Source: Chloroflexota bacterium (lineage in GTDB: Bacteria > Chloroflexota > Anaerolineae > Aggregatilineales > UBA2796). From it: DNA of 51,748 nt. Location: NCBI GenBank assembly GCA_021325095.1, contig JAJPHV010000025.1, positions 1 to 51,748 on the forward strand, written 5' to 3'. This document shows positions 25,136 through 33,195 of this stretch, piece after piece. A program made the position numbers and the translations under genes. The first letter of the stretch is position 1. Each line of letters opens with the position of its first letter. The notes beneath the pieces are model-generated. The model was not told where the DNA came from and made no database searches. It worked only from the letters and a program-made list of their open reading frames with translations.

Positions 25136-25145
25136 ATGTTATAAT
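25136..25145 (+). promoter_or_regulatory. Extended -10 promoter of the ABC exporter operon
   Basis: TGTTATAAT: a perfect TATAAT (25140-25145) with the extended TGn just upstream. No good -35 is seen. It lies about 60 bases before the ABC ATPase start. Confidence 0.45.
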
Positions 25146-25205
25146 AAGGCGGTCATCGTTCTCGCCACCGCTGCCCGTCGCGCAGGTTTGAAGGAGCGAT
25201 CCCCT

Positions 25206-26159
25206 ATGAATTCTTCCCCCAATGCCGTTGAAGTGCACGGCATTTCTAAACGCTACGGACACCAGCTCGCCGTCGATAACCTGAGTTTCGAGGTTCGCCG
25301 AGGTGAGATTTTCAGTATGCTCGGCCCGAATGGGGCGGGCAAAACGACCACGATCCGCATGATCCTGGACATCATCAAGCCCGACAGTGGCACGATAGAG
25401 GTGCTGGGCGGGCGCTTCACCGAGGCGACCAAACAGCGCATCGGCTATCTGCCAGAGGAGCGCGGGCTGTACAAGGGCGTGCGGCTGGTCGAACTGTTGA
25501 CGTATCTGGGCACGCTCAAAGGTATGAGCACCGCCGATGCTGCCCGGCGCGCCAGTCAACTGCTGGACGAAGTGGGCCTGGGCGACAACAAAAAGAGCAA
25601 GGTCAGCGAGTTGAGCCGGGGCATGTCGCAAAAAGTACAGTTCGTCGCCACGATCATCCACGACCCGGACTTGATCATCATCGACGAGCCGTTTGCAGGC
25701 CTGGACCCGGTGAACACCGAACTGCTCAAGAGCATGATTTACAAGCTCAAGGCCCAGGGCAAAACGATTGTGATGAGCATCCACGAGATGCACCAGGTCG
25801 AGGAGATGGCGGACCGGCTGCTGATGATCAATCACGGCCAGCGCGTCCTGTACGGCTCCGTCGATGAGGTGCGCCAGCAATACGCGGAAAACGCCGTCGT
25901 CGTCTCCGGCCAGGGCGAATGGCAAAAACTGCCCGGTGTCCGCTCGGTGAAATCGGATGAGGCCGGGCGCAGCGTGACGCTGATGCTGGACGAGCACACC
26001 ACCCCCGACGACATCATGCAGGCGCTGGCCGTCAGCCCGAACTACAAGGTGCGCAGTTTTGCGCTGGCCGTGCCGAGCCTGAATGACATTTTTATCCGTG
26101 TGGCGGGCGGCAACGGTTCCAGCAACCATCGAGAAGCACCGGAGGCGGCCAGCCGATGA
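25206..26159 (+). CDS. ABC transporter ATP-binding protein (NatA/DrrA type)
   Basis: Cytoplasmic ATPase subunit of an ABC-2 exporter, 317 residues. Walker A is GPNGAGKTTT (about residues 41-50), the signature LSRGMSQKVQF is near 140, Walker B DLIIIDEPFAGLDP near 160, and the switch His is in SIHEMHQVEEM. A C-terminal extension of about 100 residues follows, as in NatA/DrrA-type subunits. ATG 25206 is preceded by AAGGAG with 9 bases spacing; an earlier in-frame start (25020) adds nonconserved residues and overlaps the promoter. The 3' end overlaps the first permease by 4 bases. Substrate unknown; Na+ export or drug export are family precedents. Confidence 0.94.
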   Translation: MNSSPNAVEVHGISKRYGHQLAVDNLSFEVRRGEIFSMLGPNGAGKTTTIRMILDIIKPDSGTIEVLGGRFTEATKQRIGYLPEERGLYKGVRLVELLTYLGTLKGMSTADAARRASQLLDEVGLGDNKKSKVSELSRGMSQKVQFVATIIHDPDLIIIDEPFAGLDPVNTELLKSMIYKLKAQGKTIVMSIHEMHQVEEMADRLLMINHGQRVLYGSVDEVRQQYAENAVVVSGQGEWQKLPGVRSVKSDEAGRSVTLMLDEHTTPDDIMQALAVSPNYKVRSFALAVPSLNDIFIRVAGGNGSSNHREAPEAASR

Positions 26160-27433
26160 ACCTGAGAAAAATCTGGTTGATCGCACGGCGTGAGTACCTG
26201 TTCAACTTCCGCCGCCGCTCGTATCTGTTTACGGCTTTTGCGCTGCCGCTGATCATCGTGGTGGTGATGGTATTGGTCATCGGCCTGCTCACAGAGACGA
26301 TGGAAAGCACCAGCAGCTTCAAAGCGGTGGGCATCGTCGATAAGGCGGGCGTGCTGTCAGACAGCGCGGGCGTGCCCACCGTCAAGCTGCCGGAACTCTT
26401 CCGGCTGGAAAGCTCGGAGGAACAGGCCAGCGCCGATCTGCAAAGCCACGCCATCGACGGCTATTACGTCCTGCCTGCTGATTACCTGCGCAGCGGGCGC
26501 ATCGACGTTTATAACCGCGCCAATCTGGCGCTGACGGAAGGCGTAAACAGCGCACTGACGAGCACGATCAAGCTGGCGTTGGCGTCGCGGGTTGGCGATC
26601 CGGCGCTGGTCGAGCGGATCCAGGACCCGCTCAAAGCGCTGGCCGTATACAAGGTCGGCAGTTCGCAAAAGCTGGACGAAACGTCGGTGATGAGTGTATT
26701 CATCGTGCCGACGATCTTCGGGCTGCTGGTATTCATGTCCGTGACCGTCACCTCGCAGTTCCTGATGTCCGGCATGGTCGAAGAAAAAGAGAACCGGATG
26801 ATGGAACTGTTCGTGACCAGCACCCGTCCGTCCGAAATGCTGTGGGGCAAGCTGCTTGGGCTGGGCGCGCTCGGCCTGACGCAGATTGTGGTCTGGACGT
26901 TGTTTGGCGTGGTGTTCGCCAGCACGCGCGGCACCGACATCGGGCAGACGCTGGCGAACTTGCAGCTTACGCCCGGCTTCCTGCTGATGGGCCTGGCCTA
27001 CTTCATTCTCGGCTATCTGCTGTTTGGCTCGGTCATGTCCGGCATCGGTGCGCTGGTCAACGCCGAACAGGAAGGGCGGCAGTTGTCGGGCATTCTGGGG
27101 ACGGTGGGCGTGATCCCGTTCATGCTCAGTTTCAGTTACCTGACCGACCCGAATGGCACGATTCCACGCGTTCTGAGTCTGTTCCCTTTTACCGCGCCCG
27201 TCGGCATGATCCTGCGGGTGTCGTGGGCAGTCGTGCCCCCTGGTGAAATCCTGATCAGCCTGGGCATCATGGCGTTGAGCGTCGTTGGCACGATCTGGCT
27301 GTCGGCTCGGCTGTTTCGGCTCGGCATGTTGAATTACGGCAAGCGGCTGGGGCTGAGGGACGTTATCCGCGCCATCCGTGAGGGACGGCAAGCCATTGTG
27401 TCCCGCGCGCAGCGCAAGGAGGCGTCGCTATGA
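26156..27433 (+). CDS. ABC-2 type permease (NatB-like), first copy
   Basis: Membrane subunit of 425 residues. The first segment (SYLFTAFALPLIIVVVMVLVIGLL) is followed by a large extracytoplasmic domain (about 50-175) and then a C-terminal cluster of about five segments starting IVPTIFGLLVFMSVTVTSQFL. 'MVEEKENRMMELFVTSTRPSEMLWGK' after segment 2 is the typical EEKE-rich cytoplasmic loop of NatB/YhaP-type permeases. It overlaps the ATPase by 4 bases upstream and the next permease by 4 bases downstream, so the three genes are translationally coupled. Together with the next permease it would make a heterodimeric channel. Confidence 0.9.
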   Translation: MNLRKIWLIARREYLFNFRRRSYLFTAFALPLIIVVVMVLVIGLLTETMESTSSFKAVGIVDKAGVLSDSAGVPTVKLPELFRLESSEEQASADLQSHAIDGYYVLPADYLRSGRIDVYNRANLALTEGVNSALTSTIKLALASRVGDPALVERIQDPLKALAVYKVGSSQKLDETSVMSVFIVPTIFGLLVFMSVTVTSQFLMSGMVEEKENRMMELFVTSTRPSEMLWGKLLGLGALGLTQIVVWTLFGVVFASTRGTDIGQTLANLQLTPGFLLMGLAYFILGYLLFGSVMSGIGALVNAEQEGRQLSGILGTVGVIPFMLSFSYLTDPNGTIPRVLSLFPFTAPVGMILRVSWAVVPPGEILISLGIMALSVVGTIWLSARLFRLGMLNYGKRLGLRDVIRAIREGRQAIVSRAQRKEASL

Positions 27434-28674
27434 ACCCGATTGTCCGTGTCTTTGGCTACGAACTGCGGCGGCAGGGACGGCGTAAGGGTTATCTGTTTGT
27501 GACCATCGGCATCCCGATCCTGGCGCTGCTGCTCTTTTACGGTCTGCGCGTTTACCAGCAGTCCCGGCAGGACAGCACGCCCGTCATCAGCGCAGAAAGT
27601 CCGATTCGGCAGGCCCGTCCAGCGGGCGTGGTGGATCATGCCGGGCTGGTGAAGCCCAGCGCGGCCAGCGGCCTGATCGCATTCAAAAACGAAGCTGAGG
27701 CAGCGGCGGCTTTGCAGGCTAACAAGATCGGGGCTTATTACGTCATCGCAGCCGATTACGTCCAGAGCGGCAGGGTTGACATGTACTATGACCGCTTCAA
27801 CCTGACCAACCTGACAAACAGCACCGCCCTCAGCCAGGCTTTGATCCAGGGCCTGGTCGCCCGCTCCGGCAAACAGATCGACCCGGCAGTGATCCAGCGC
27901 ATCCAGGACAGGCAACCCAGCTTCACGACCCACACCCTGAACGACGGGGGCGCGGTGCGGCAGTCTGCCGGAGAAGGGGCGGCCTTCGCTCTGGTGTATA
28001 TCTTCGGCCTGATGCTGGTGTTCAGCGCCTTCACGACCAGCGGCTACCTGATGCAGAGCGTGGTCGAGGAAAAAGAAAGCCGCATGATCGAAGTGCTCAT
28101 ATCGTCGATGCGGCCCGGCCATCTGCTGGCAGGCAAAATCCTGTCGCTGGGCTTGCTTGGCCTGATTCAGATGGTCGTCTGGGCCTCCGTCGCTGTTTAC
28201 ATTTTCCGGCAGGTCGCGCCCACTGTGCCGGGCATGACGGGCCTGACCATCACCGATGCCCAATTCGCGGTTCTGCTGATTTACTTCGTGCTGGGCTACC
28301 TGCTGTTTGCGTCGATCTATGCGTCGATTGGAGCCATCGCCAACAGTATGCGCGAAGGGCCACAACTGGCCGCCGTCGTGACCATTCCCGCCGCGATCCC
28401 GCTGTGGGCTACGGCGATCCTGGCCGCCGCACCGGATGGGCCGCTGGCCGTTGGGTTGAGTATCTTCCCGCTAACGGCCCCGCTGGCGATGGTCATGCGG
28501 GCGGCTGTCACCGAAGTACCTATCACGCAGCTTGCCGCCAGCATCGGGCTGCTGGTACTGACCATTATCTTCACGATGTGGCTGGCGGGCCGCCTGTTCC
28601 GTGTCAACACGCTGCTGGCCGGGCAGACGCCCAGACTGCGCGATTTGCCCCGCCTGGTGCGGGAAAGTATTTGA
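27430..28674 (+). CDS. ABC-2 type permease (NatB-like), second copy
   Basis: Paralogue of the preceding permease, 414 residues and the same layout: one N-terminal segment (GYLFVTIGIPILALLLFYGL), a large extracytoplasmic loop, a cluster of C-terminal segments. The loop 'VVEEKESRMIEVLISSMRPG' matches the first copy. The extracytoplasmic domain holds short similar stretches (e.g. NKIGAYYVIAADYVQSGRVD here and SHAIDGYYVLPADYLRSGRI there), so the two arose by duplication. It probably pairs with the first as a heterodimer driven by the upstream ATPase. A partial palindromic element follows immediately after the stop. Confidence 0.9.
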   Translation: MNPIVRVFGYELRRQGRRKGYLFVTIGIPILALLLFYGLRVYQQSRQDSTPVISAESPIRQARPAGVVDHAGLVKPSAASGLIAFKNEAEAAAALQANKIGAYYVIAADYVQSGRVDMYYDRFNLTNLTNSTALSQALIQGLVARSGKQIDPAVIQRIQDRQPSFTTHTLNDGGAVRQSAGEGAAFALVYIFGLMLVFSAFTTSGYLMQSVVEEKESRMIEVLISSMRPGHLLAGKILSLGLLGLIQMVVWASVAVYIFRQVAPTVPGMTGLTITDAQFAVLLIYFVLGYLLFASIYASIGAIANSMREGPQLAAVVTIPAAIPLWATAILAAAPDGPLAVGLSIFPLTAPLAMVMRAAVTEVPITQLAASIGLLVLTIIFTMWLAGRLFRVNTLLAGQTPRLRDLPRLVRESI

Positions 28675-28710
28675 CCTCACCCCCCTCTCCAACTGGAGAG
28701 GGGAGAGCAC
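28675..28710. repeat. Palindromic element, copy C (half unit)
   Basis: CCTCACCCCCCTCTCCaactGGAGAGGGGAG, starting at the stop codon of the second permease and ending 22 bases before the next gene. It is one inner hairpin with the left outer arm only. Confidence 0.8.
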
Positions 28711-28732
28711 CAGTGTGCGGTAAACTCTCCTT

Positions 28733-31117
28733 ATGCGCTCCCAACTTGCCCGATTCCAACCTGCCCTCCTTCCAGTGTTTCTGCTGGCATTGACGCTGCT
28801 GTACATGATGTCCTTCGTGCGCCCGCCCACCGGACGCGAAGCGCTCGACGGCCACGATCTGGTTGACCAGCAGTATCCGCTGCTGTCGTTCATTTTCGAT
28901 AGTGTACGCGATGGTCGCGGGCTGCCGCTGTGGAACCCGTACCAGTTCGCCGGGCAAAGCACAGTTGGCAACCCGCAGTCTACCCTGTTCTACCCGCCCG
29001 CCTGGATCGCACTGCTGGCGCTCGGTGTGCCGCGCGGCGTCGGCTGGCTGGCGACGCTGCACCTGTGGCTTGGCGCGTGGGGCATGGCACAGTTCGCACG
29101 GCGAATCGGCGCGTCGGTGGGGGGCGCACTGATCGGCGGCATCGTCTATGCGTTTTCGGCGCTGATGGGCGCGCACCTGGGGGCAGGCCACCTGAATTAC
29201 GTGCTGTGCGCGGCCTGGCTGCCCTGGATTGCGGCGGCTTACCTGTGGAGCGTGCAGCACGGTGGCAGCGTTCGATCCGCGCTGCCGGGGGCCGCCGCTC
29301 TGGGGCTGTGCATCCTGTCCGGCTACCCACCGCTGCTGTACTTCGCCCTGATCTGGCTGGCGGGCTTGTGGGTGTATGAGACCTACCGAGGTTTACCTCA
29401 CCCCCTGGCCCCCTCTCTGCGCAGCGGAGAGGGGGAAATGGGCAATGGAGAACCAGGCGTGGTTTCTGCTCCCCCTCTCCAGTTGGGGGGTGAGGTCTGG
29501 CGCGCGCTGCGGCCCTTGATTGTGATGGTCGGGGTGGGCGCAATTCTGGGCGCGGCGCTGCTGATCCCGGCGGCGCAGTTCACGCTTCGTTCGACGCGCA
29601 CGCAGGGCGCAAGTCTGGAATTCAGCAACAGCTACGCGCTGCCCGGCGGCCAGCTAATCACGCTCGTTTTCCCCAACCTGTTCGGGCATCCGCACCTGGC
29701 CGACCAGGGGTACTGGGGATTGCCCTTTTACGAGGAAGTTACCGCCTATTTCGGCATCCTGCCGCTGGTTGCGATATGGCTGGCGCTGCGGGCACACGCG
29801 CGCCCCTACCGGATGCTGCTGTTGATATGCGTCGTGGTCGGCGTGGTGGTCAGCCTGGGCATCGACGGCGGGCTGTTCCCGGCGTTGTACTGGCTGCTGC
29901 CCGGCTACAGCATTTTCCGTGTGCCGTCGCGGGCGCTGTATTTTGTGGTCACCGGTGCATCGGGATTGGCGGCGCTGTTCATCACAGATTTGCAGGACGT
30001 GGGTGCGGAGGCGCGATCCCAACTGCTGTGCCCGGCGATCCGCTGGCTGCTGCCCCTGCTTGGGGCGGGCGCAGTCGTCGCCAGCCTGAGCTTCATGGCC
30101 TACTTCACCGCCCACAGCACGGACAAAGACCCGCCCTGGCGGATGCTGTACAGCGGCAACGTGATCGGCGTCGCCCTGGTTGCCATCGGTCTGACGTGGC
30201 TGGCGCTGTGGCTGTGGCGCGGTGGACAATCCAGTTCGACGCGCGCGGCGTTTGTGGTGACGGCGCTCGTCGTGATTTTTGACGTCTGGCACATTTCGCA
30301 GCCGCTCATGACCGTGAGCGCAATTGACGTGCCGCCGTTGTGGAAGGCACTGGCGCGCGTCGCGCCTGCATCGCCCGATTTCCGGGTGATGACCGTGCCG
30401 AACCAGATCATCTGGCAGGCAGGCGCGGCCTACACCAGACATCTGAATGCCAGCGGTTACGATCCGCTGGTCAACGACGCCTACCAGCGCCTGCTGGACG
30501 CCAGCAGCTACAACCCGACTTCGCCCGTCGCGGCACTGCTCGGCGTGCGCTACGTGATCAGCGACAAGCCCTACGAATGGTCACAACTGCCGGGCCTCGA
30601 ACGACTGTCGCTGCTGAGTCAGGACGGCGGCTGGTACATCTACGAAGTGCGCAATCCTTTGCCGCGCGCCTTTATCGCGCCGCAGACGCTGACGCTGGAC
30701 GACGAGCGTGCGCGCCAGCAGATCGCATCGAGGGCGATCAACCCCTCGACGGTGGCGATCACGGATCACGACGTAAGCTGCCCGCCGGGGGCGGCGAGCG
30801 AGGCCGTACCCGCGCGGATCGTGCGCTACGAACCGAATGTGGTGGAACTGGACGCCGACCAACCCGGCCTGCTGGTGCTGACCGATTCTTACGATCCCGG
30901 CTGGACAGTATCGCTGGACGGCCAGCCCGGCGATCTGCTGCGAGTCGATACGGCGCTGCGCGGCGTTTGCCTGCCGGCGGGCGCGCATCGCGTGCGGTTC
31001 GAGTACCGCCCGACAGGGTTTTACGCGGGCGTGGCGCTGTCGATGATCGGCTGGGCGTTGTTGATCAGCGCGGGGCTGTTCACCTGGATGCGCGCTCGCC
31101 ACCGGCAGAGCATCTGA
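28733..31117 (+). CDS. YfhO-like large integral membrane protein with in-frame palindromic repeat
   Basis: Polytopic membrane protein of 794 residues, resembling the YfhO family thought to be glycosyltransferases or glycan-modifying membrane proteins. The N-terminal hydrophobic helix is followed by the family's motif 'DQQYPLLSFIFDSVRDGR' and PLWNPYQFAGQSTVGNPQS near residues 65-85. About ten or more segments lie between residues 10 and 480; the last 250 residues are extracytoplasmic and end in one more segment (ALSMIGWALLISAGLFTWM). Around residues 222-255 a palindromic element is inserted in frame (PHPLAPSLRSGEGEMGNGE... ending GGEVW). The interrupted site lies between membrane segments. The start ATG 28733 lies 20 bases after copy C. 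The product sits downstream of an ABC exporter on the same strand. Confidence 0.83.
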   Translation: MRSQLARFQPALLPVFLLALTLLYMMSFVRPPTGREALDGHDLVDQQYPLLSFIFDSVRDGRGLPLWNPYQFAGQSTVGNPQSTLFYPPAWIALLALGVPRGVGWLATLHLWLGAWGMAQFARRIGASVGGALIGGIVYAFSALMGAHLGAGHLNYVLCAAWLPWIAAAYLWSVQHGGSVRSALPGAAALGLCILSGYPPLLYFALIWLAGLWVYETYRGLPHPLAPSLRSGEGEMGNGEPGVVSAPPLQLGGEVWRALRPLIVMVGVGAILGAALLIPAAQFTLRSTRTQGASLEFSNSYALPGGQLITLVFPNLFGHPHLADQGYWGLPFYEEVTAYFGILPLVAIWLALRAHARPYRMLLLICVVVGVVVSLGIDGGLFPALYWLLPGYSIFRVPSRALYFVVTGASGLAALFITDLQDVGAEARSQLLCPAIRWLLPLLGAGAVVASLSFMAYFTAHSTDKDPPWRMLYSGNVIGVALVAIGLTWLALWLWRGGQSSSTRAAFVVTALVVIFDVWHISQPLMTVSAIDVPPLWKALARVAPASPDFRVMTVPNQIIWQAGAAYTRHLNASGYDPLVNDAYQRLLDASSYNPTSPVAALLGVRYVISDKPYEWSQLPGLERLSLLSQDGGWYIYEVRNPLPRAFIAPQTLTLDDERARQQIASRAINPSTVAITDHDVSCPPGAASEAVPARIVRYEPNVVELDADQPGLLVLTDSYDPGWTVSLDGQPGDLLRVDTALRGVCLPAGAHRVRFEYRPTGFYAGVALSMIGWALLISAGLFTWMRARHRQSI
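29396..29495. repeat. Palindromic element, copy D, inside a coding region
   Basis: CCTCACCCCCTGGCCCCCTCTCTGCGCAGCGGAGAGGGGG...CTCCCCCTCTCCAGTTGGGGGGTGAGG. It lies in the YfhO-like gene and keeps the frame open across its length, encoding about 33 residues (roughly 222-255). The left hairpin is imperfect. It matches copies A, E and F in outer arms and inner hairpins. Confidence 0.9.
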
Positions 31118-31360
31118 CGGCGCGCCGGGATAAACGCCGGTATAACGAACCAGGCGGGTCAGCAAAGGTTCCAGCGCCGTCGGGCTTACACTCAGGGCCA
31201 TATTGCCCGTAAGGACTTTTTGAACAACCCGACTGATACGTTATCCGCCAAATGTTGCTGGAAAACATTGCCGAGTCGTGCATAATAGAGCCACTATTCA
31301 CGTCCGCCGGACAGTACGTTGCCGGTCAAGAAACCAGAGCGGATTAAGGAACAGATAGAC

Positions 31361-31732
31361 ATGGCAAACGTTATGGTCGTCGAAGATTCGCCGGATGCCC
31401 GTCTGCTGTTGCGTGACCTGCTGGAAGGGCTGCATCACACCGTTACGGAGGCGAACGACGGGCTGGAAGCTGTAAAGATGTCGCTGACCAACCGTCCCGA
31501 TCTGATTGTGCTGGACCTGATGATGCCCACTGCGTCGGGCGACTCCGCGCTGCAATTCATGCGCGGGACGCCGGAACTGGCCGACATCCCGGTGCTGGTC
31601 GTCTCGGCGCACCCGGACGTGGCCTGGATCGCCAAACAACACGGCGCCGATGCCTGGGTTTCCAAGCCAATCACTATCAAGGAATTGAGCCAGAAGGTCG
31701 AGGCAGTGCTGGCAAGCAAGCGCAAGCCGTGA
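31361..31732 (+). CDS. Single-domain response regulator (CheY-like)
   Basis: Receiver-only protein of 123 residues. The acidic pair (VVEDSPDARLLLRDLL), the phospho-Asp in LIVLDLMMPTASG near residue 53 and the conserved Lys in WVSKPI are all present. It has no output domain, so it must act by protein interaction or phosphotransfer. ATG 31361 has AAGGA 10 bases upstream. It stands alone on the plus strand between the YfhO-like gene and the minus-strand toxin-antitoxin block. No kinase is adjacent. Confidence 0.92.
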   Translation: MANVMVVEDSPDARLLLRDLLEGLHHTVTEANDGLEAVKMSLTNRPDLIVLDLMMPTASGDSALQFMRGTPELADIPVLVVSAHPDVAWIAKQHGADAWVSKPITIKELSQKVEAVLASKRKP

Positions 31733-31765
31733 GCCACCGTTTCAGGGCAGCGATTGCTCAGTCAG

Positions 31766-31926
31766 CGCGATGACTGCCCGAAGTATGTCCGACCAGTCTG
31801 GTGCGACTGGCGAATGCGTCCGGCTTTGGCAGCCTGATGGTGATCAACGCGCTAGACCTCAAGCTCAATCAAGGTCTGCCCACGCTCCACGATCTGGCCC
31901 TCGCTGCACAGGATTCGGGCGACATA
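31766..31926 (-). pseudogene. Scar: fragments of vapC, vapB and accB
   Basis: A mosaic remnant with the same order as the intact genes to its right. Bases 31766-31826 match the vapC 5' end and vapB 3' end (32343-32405) at about 82%. Bases 31828-31845 match vapB at 32589-32606, joined through an internal deletion. Bases 31861-31917 are identical over 57 bases to the accB 3' end at 32716-32772. No complete reading frame remains. Flanking bases 31733-31765 and 31927-31940 show nothing. Confidence 0.8.
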
Positions 31927-31940
31927 GGGGCATTGCGGCC

Positions 31941-32363
31941 TTATGCGCTCGATAAACGTTTCAAAAACTGATCGACGTTCAAAATGGGGATATTTTCGTA
32001 TGCGGCGAGAGCCAACAAGTCGTTGTCACCTGAAACGATCAGGTCAGCCTTGCCGCCAACAGCACAGGCAAGAACAGCATGGTCTTTGGGATCGCGGACG
32101 ATCCCAGTCGGGATTTCAGCAGGTTCAACAAGAACAGCAGCAGAGCGATATTGCCCAATGATCGTTTCAACGGTCAAATTGCGCTTCGATAGTTGCTCCG
32201 CAAACTTGTCACGCCCGATGACCGTCGCCAGTTCTGTGATTAGTTGTTCCGTCAGTAAAGCGATAAATAGTTCGTCGCGCGCTGCGACGAATACTTTTCC
32301 GGGCAAGCCACCCCAAAATAGCGCTGAAACAATGATGTTCGTATCGATGACTGCCCGAATCAT
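31941..32363 (-). CDS. PIN-domain toxin (VapC-like)
   Basis: Probable ribonuclease toxin of a type II toxin-antitoxin pair, 140 residues. The PIN fold acidic residues are visible: DTN at 7-9, an acidic residue in the ITELATV helix, and the C-terminal block VRDPKDHAVLACAVGGKADLIVSGDNDLL with its clustered Asp. This 'putative toxin component, PIN family' type (COG1569-like) cleaves RNA with Mg2+. The partner antitoxin is encoded 11 bases upstream on the same strand. The start ATG 32363 is directly after the antitoxin stop (32375). Target unknown. Confidence 0.9.
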   Translation of the reverse strand: MIRAVIDTNIIVSALFWGGLPGKVFVAARDELFIALLTEQLITELATVIGRDKFAEQLSKRNLTVETIIGQYRSAAVLVEPAEIPTGIVRDPKDHAVLACAVGGKADLIVSGDNDLLALAAYENIPILNVDQFLKRLSSA

Positions 32364-32374
32364 ATCCGACCAGT

Positions 32375-32620
32375 TTAGCGTGGCCGGCGAATGCGCTCGG
32401 CTTTTGCAGCAGCCAGTTCGGCCTCAATTTCTTCAGGAGTCAGACCCCCTCTCAGTTGGTTGGCGGCATCCATCAAATTCTGCCAGGCTTGTTTGCGTTC
32501 GATGCGCTGCTCAAGCAGTGCAATCACCTCTGACGTTACCGCCTCAATGTCCAATCCGAGCGCTTTTGCACGTTCAACCAGTTCTTCAGGCAGCCTGATG
32601 GTGATCTCGACATCACTCAT
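32375..32620 (-). CDS. Antitoxin with ribbon-helix-helix-like N-terminus
   Basis: Partner of the PIN toxin, 81 residues. The N-terminus VEITIRLPEELVERAKALGL is the strand-helix of a ribbon-helix-helix or AbrB-like DNA-binding antitoxin. The helical C-terminus (ALLEQRIERKQAWQNLMDAAN, 'LTPEEIEAELAAAKAERIRR') is the toxin-binding part. Start ATG 32620 (MSDVEITIRLP) is favoured over the longer frame to 32668, which adds residues from a region without a ribosome site. It lies between accB (stop at 32707) and vapC and probably autoregulates the pair. Confidence 0.87.
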   Translation of the reverse strand: MSDVEITIRLPEELVERAKALGLDIEAVTSEVIALLEQRIERKQAWQNLMDAANQLRGGLTPEEIEAELAAAKAERIRRPR

Positions 32621-32706
32621 TACAACTATCCCTGCATTGGCCGTCCACAAACCGCGATCATACCACATCGCTTCCCATGCGGGCGCAATTTCGCAGACAG
32701 CCTGAC

Positions 32707-33195
32707 CTAACCTGCAAGCTCAATCAAGGTCTGCCCACGCTCCACGATCTGGCCCTCGCTGCACAGGATTCGAGCGACCCGGCCATCGCGCGGGGCAGTG
32801 ATGCGAATTTCCATTTTCATGGCTTCGAGCAGCATCAGCGGTTGGCCGTGCGTTACCCTGTCGCCCTCGGAGACCAGGATTTTGACGACCTGACCGTGCA
32901 TGGTGGCCGCCAGGGCGTTTTCGGCTGTGCCTGCGGCCCGCCTGCGGTGCGAGGCCGACTCGGCCTGCGAGAATGTATACACGGTGGCGTCGAAGGCCAC
33001 ATAGCGGCGTGGCCCGTCGCTGGCGAGGTAGGCGAGGCGCGGCTGACCATCGCGGGTGAAGCGCAGTTCGCCGGGCGAAAGCCGATCCACCTGCACGGTG
33101 CAGGCGTGCTCACCCACCGTAATCTGATAGTCGTCGCCGTTGCGCTCGATGCGAACGACCTTGATCTCGTCCCCGACCTGGTAGCGGTACTCCAT
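32707..33195 (-). CDS. accB: Biotin carboxyl carrier protein
   Basis: Carrier subunit of a biotin-dependent carboxylase, 162 residues. The C-terminal biotinyl domain (about 93-162) has EAMKMEI, with the biotinylated Lys at residue 127, and ends GQTLIELAG. The N-terminal 85 residues (YRYQVGDEIKVVRIERNGDDYQ) form a beta-rich domain found in acyl-CoA carboxylase carriers, rather than the classical Pro/Ala linker. The gene follows accC with a 1-base stop/start overlap (TGATG). The 57 bases at its 3' end (32716-32772) recur in the scar at 31861. The matching carboxyltransferase is not in this window. Confidence 0.93.
   Translation of the reverse strand: MEYRYQVGDEIKVVRIERNGDDYQITVGEHACTVQVDRLSPGELRFTRDGQPRLAYLASDGPRRYVAFDATVYTFSQAESASHRRRAAGTAENALAATMHGQVVKILVSEGDRVTHGQPLMLLEAMKMEIRITAPRDGRVARILCSEGQIVERGQTLIELAG

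Noticed and set aside
25116..26186. Minus-strand frame over the ABC ATPase
   Set aside because: Antisense shadow; the plus strand has Walker A, signature and Walker B.
31770..31955. Small plus-strand frame in the scar
   Set aside because: Overlaps the mosaic remnant of vapC/vapB/accB; not a gene of its own.
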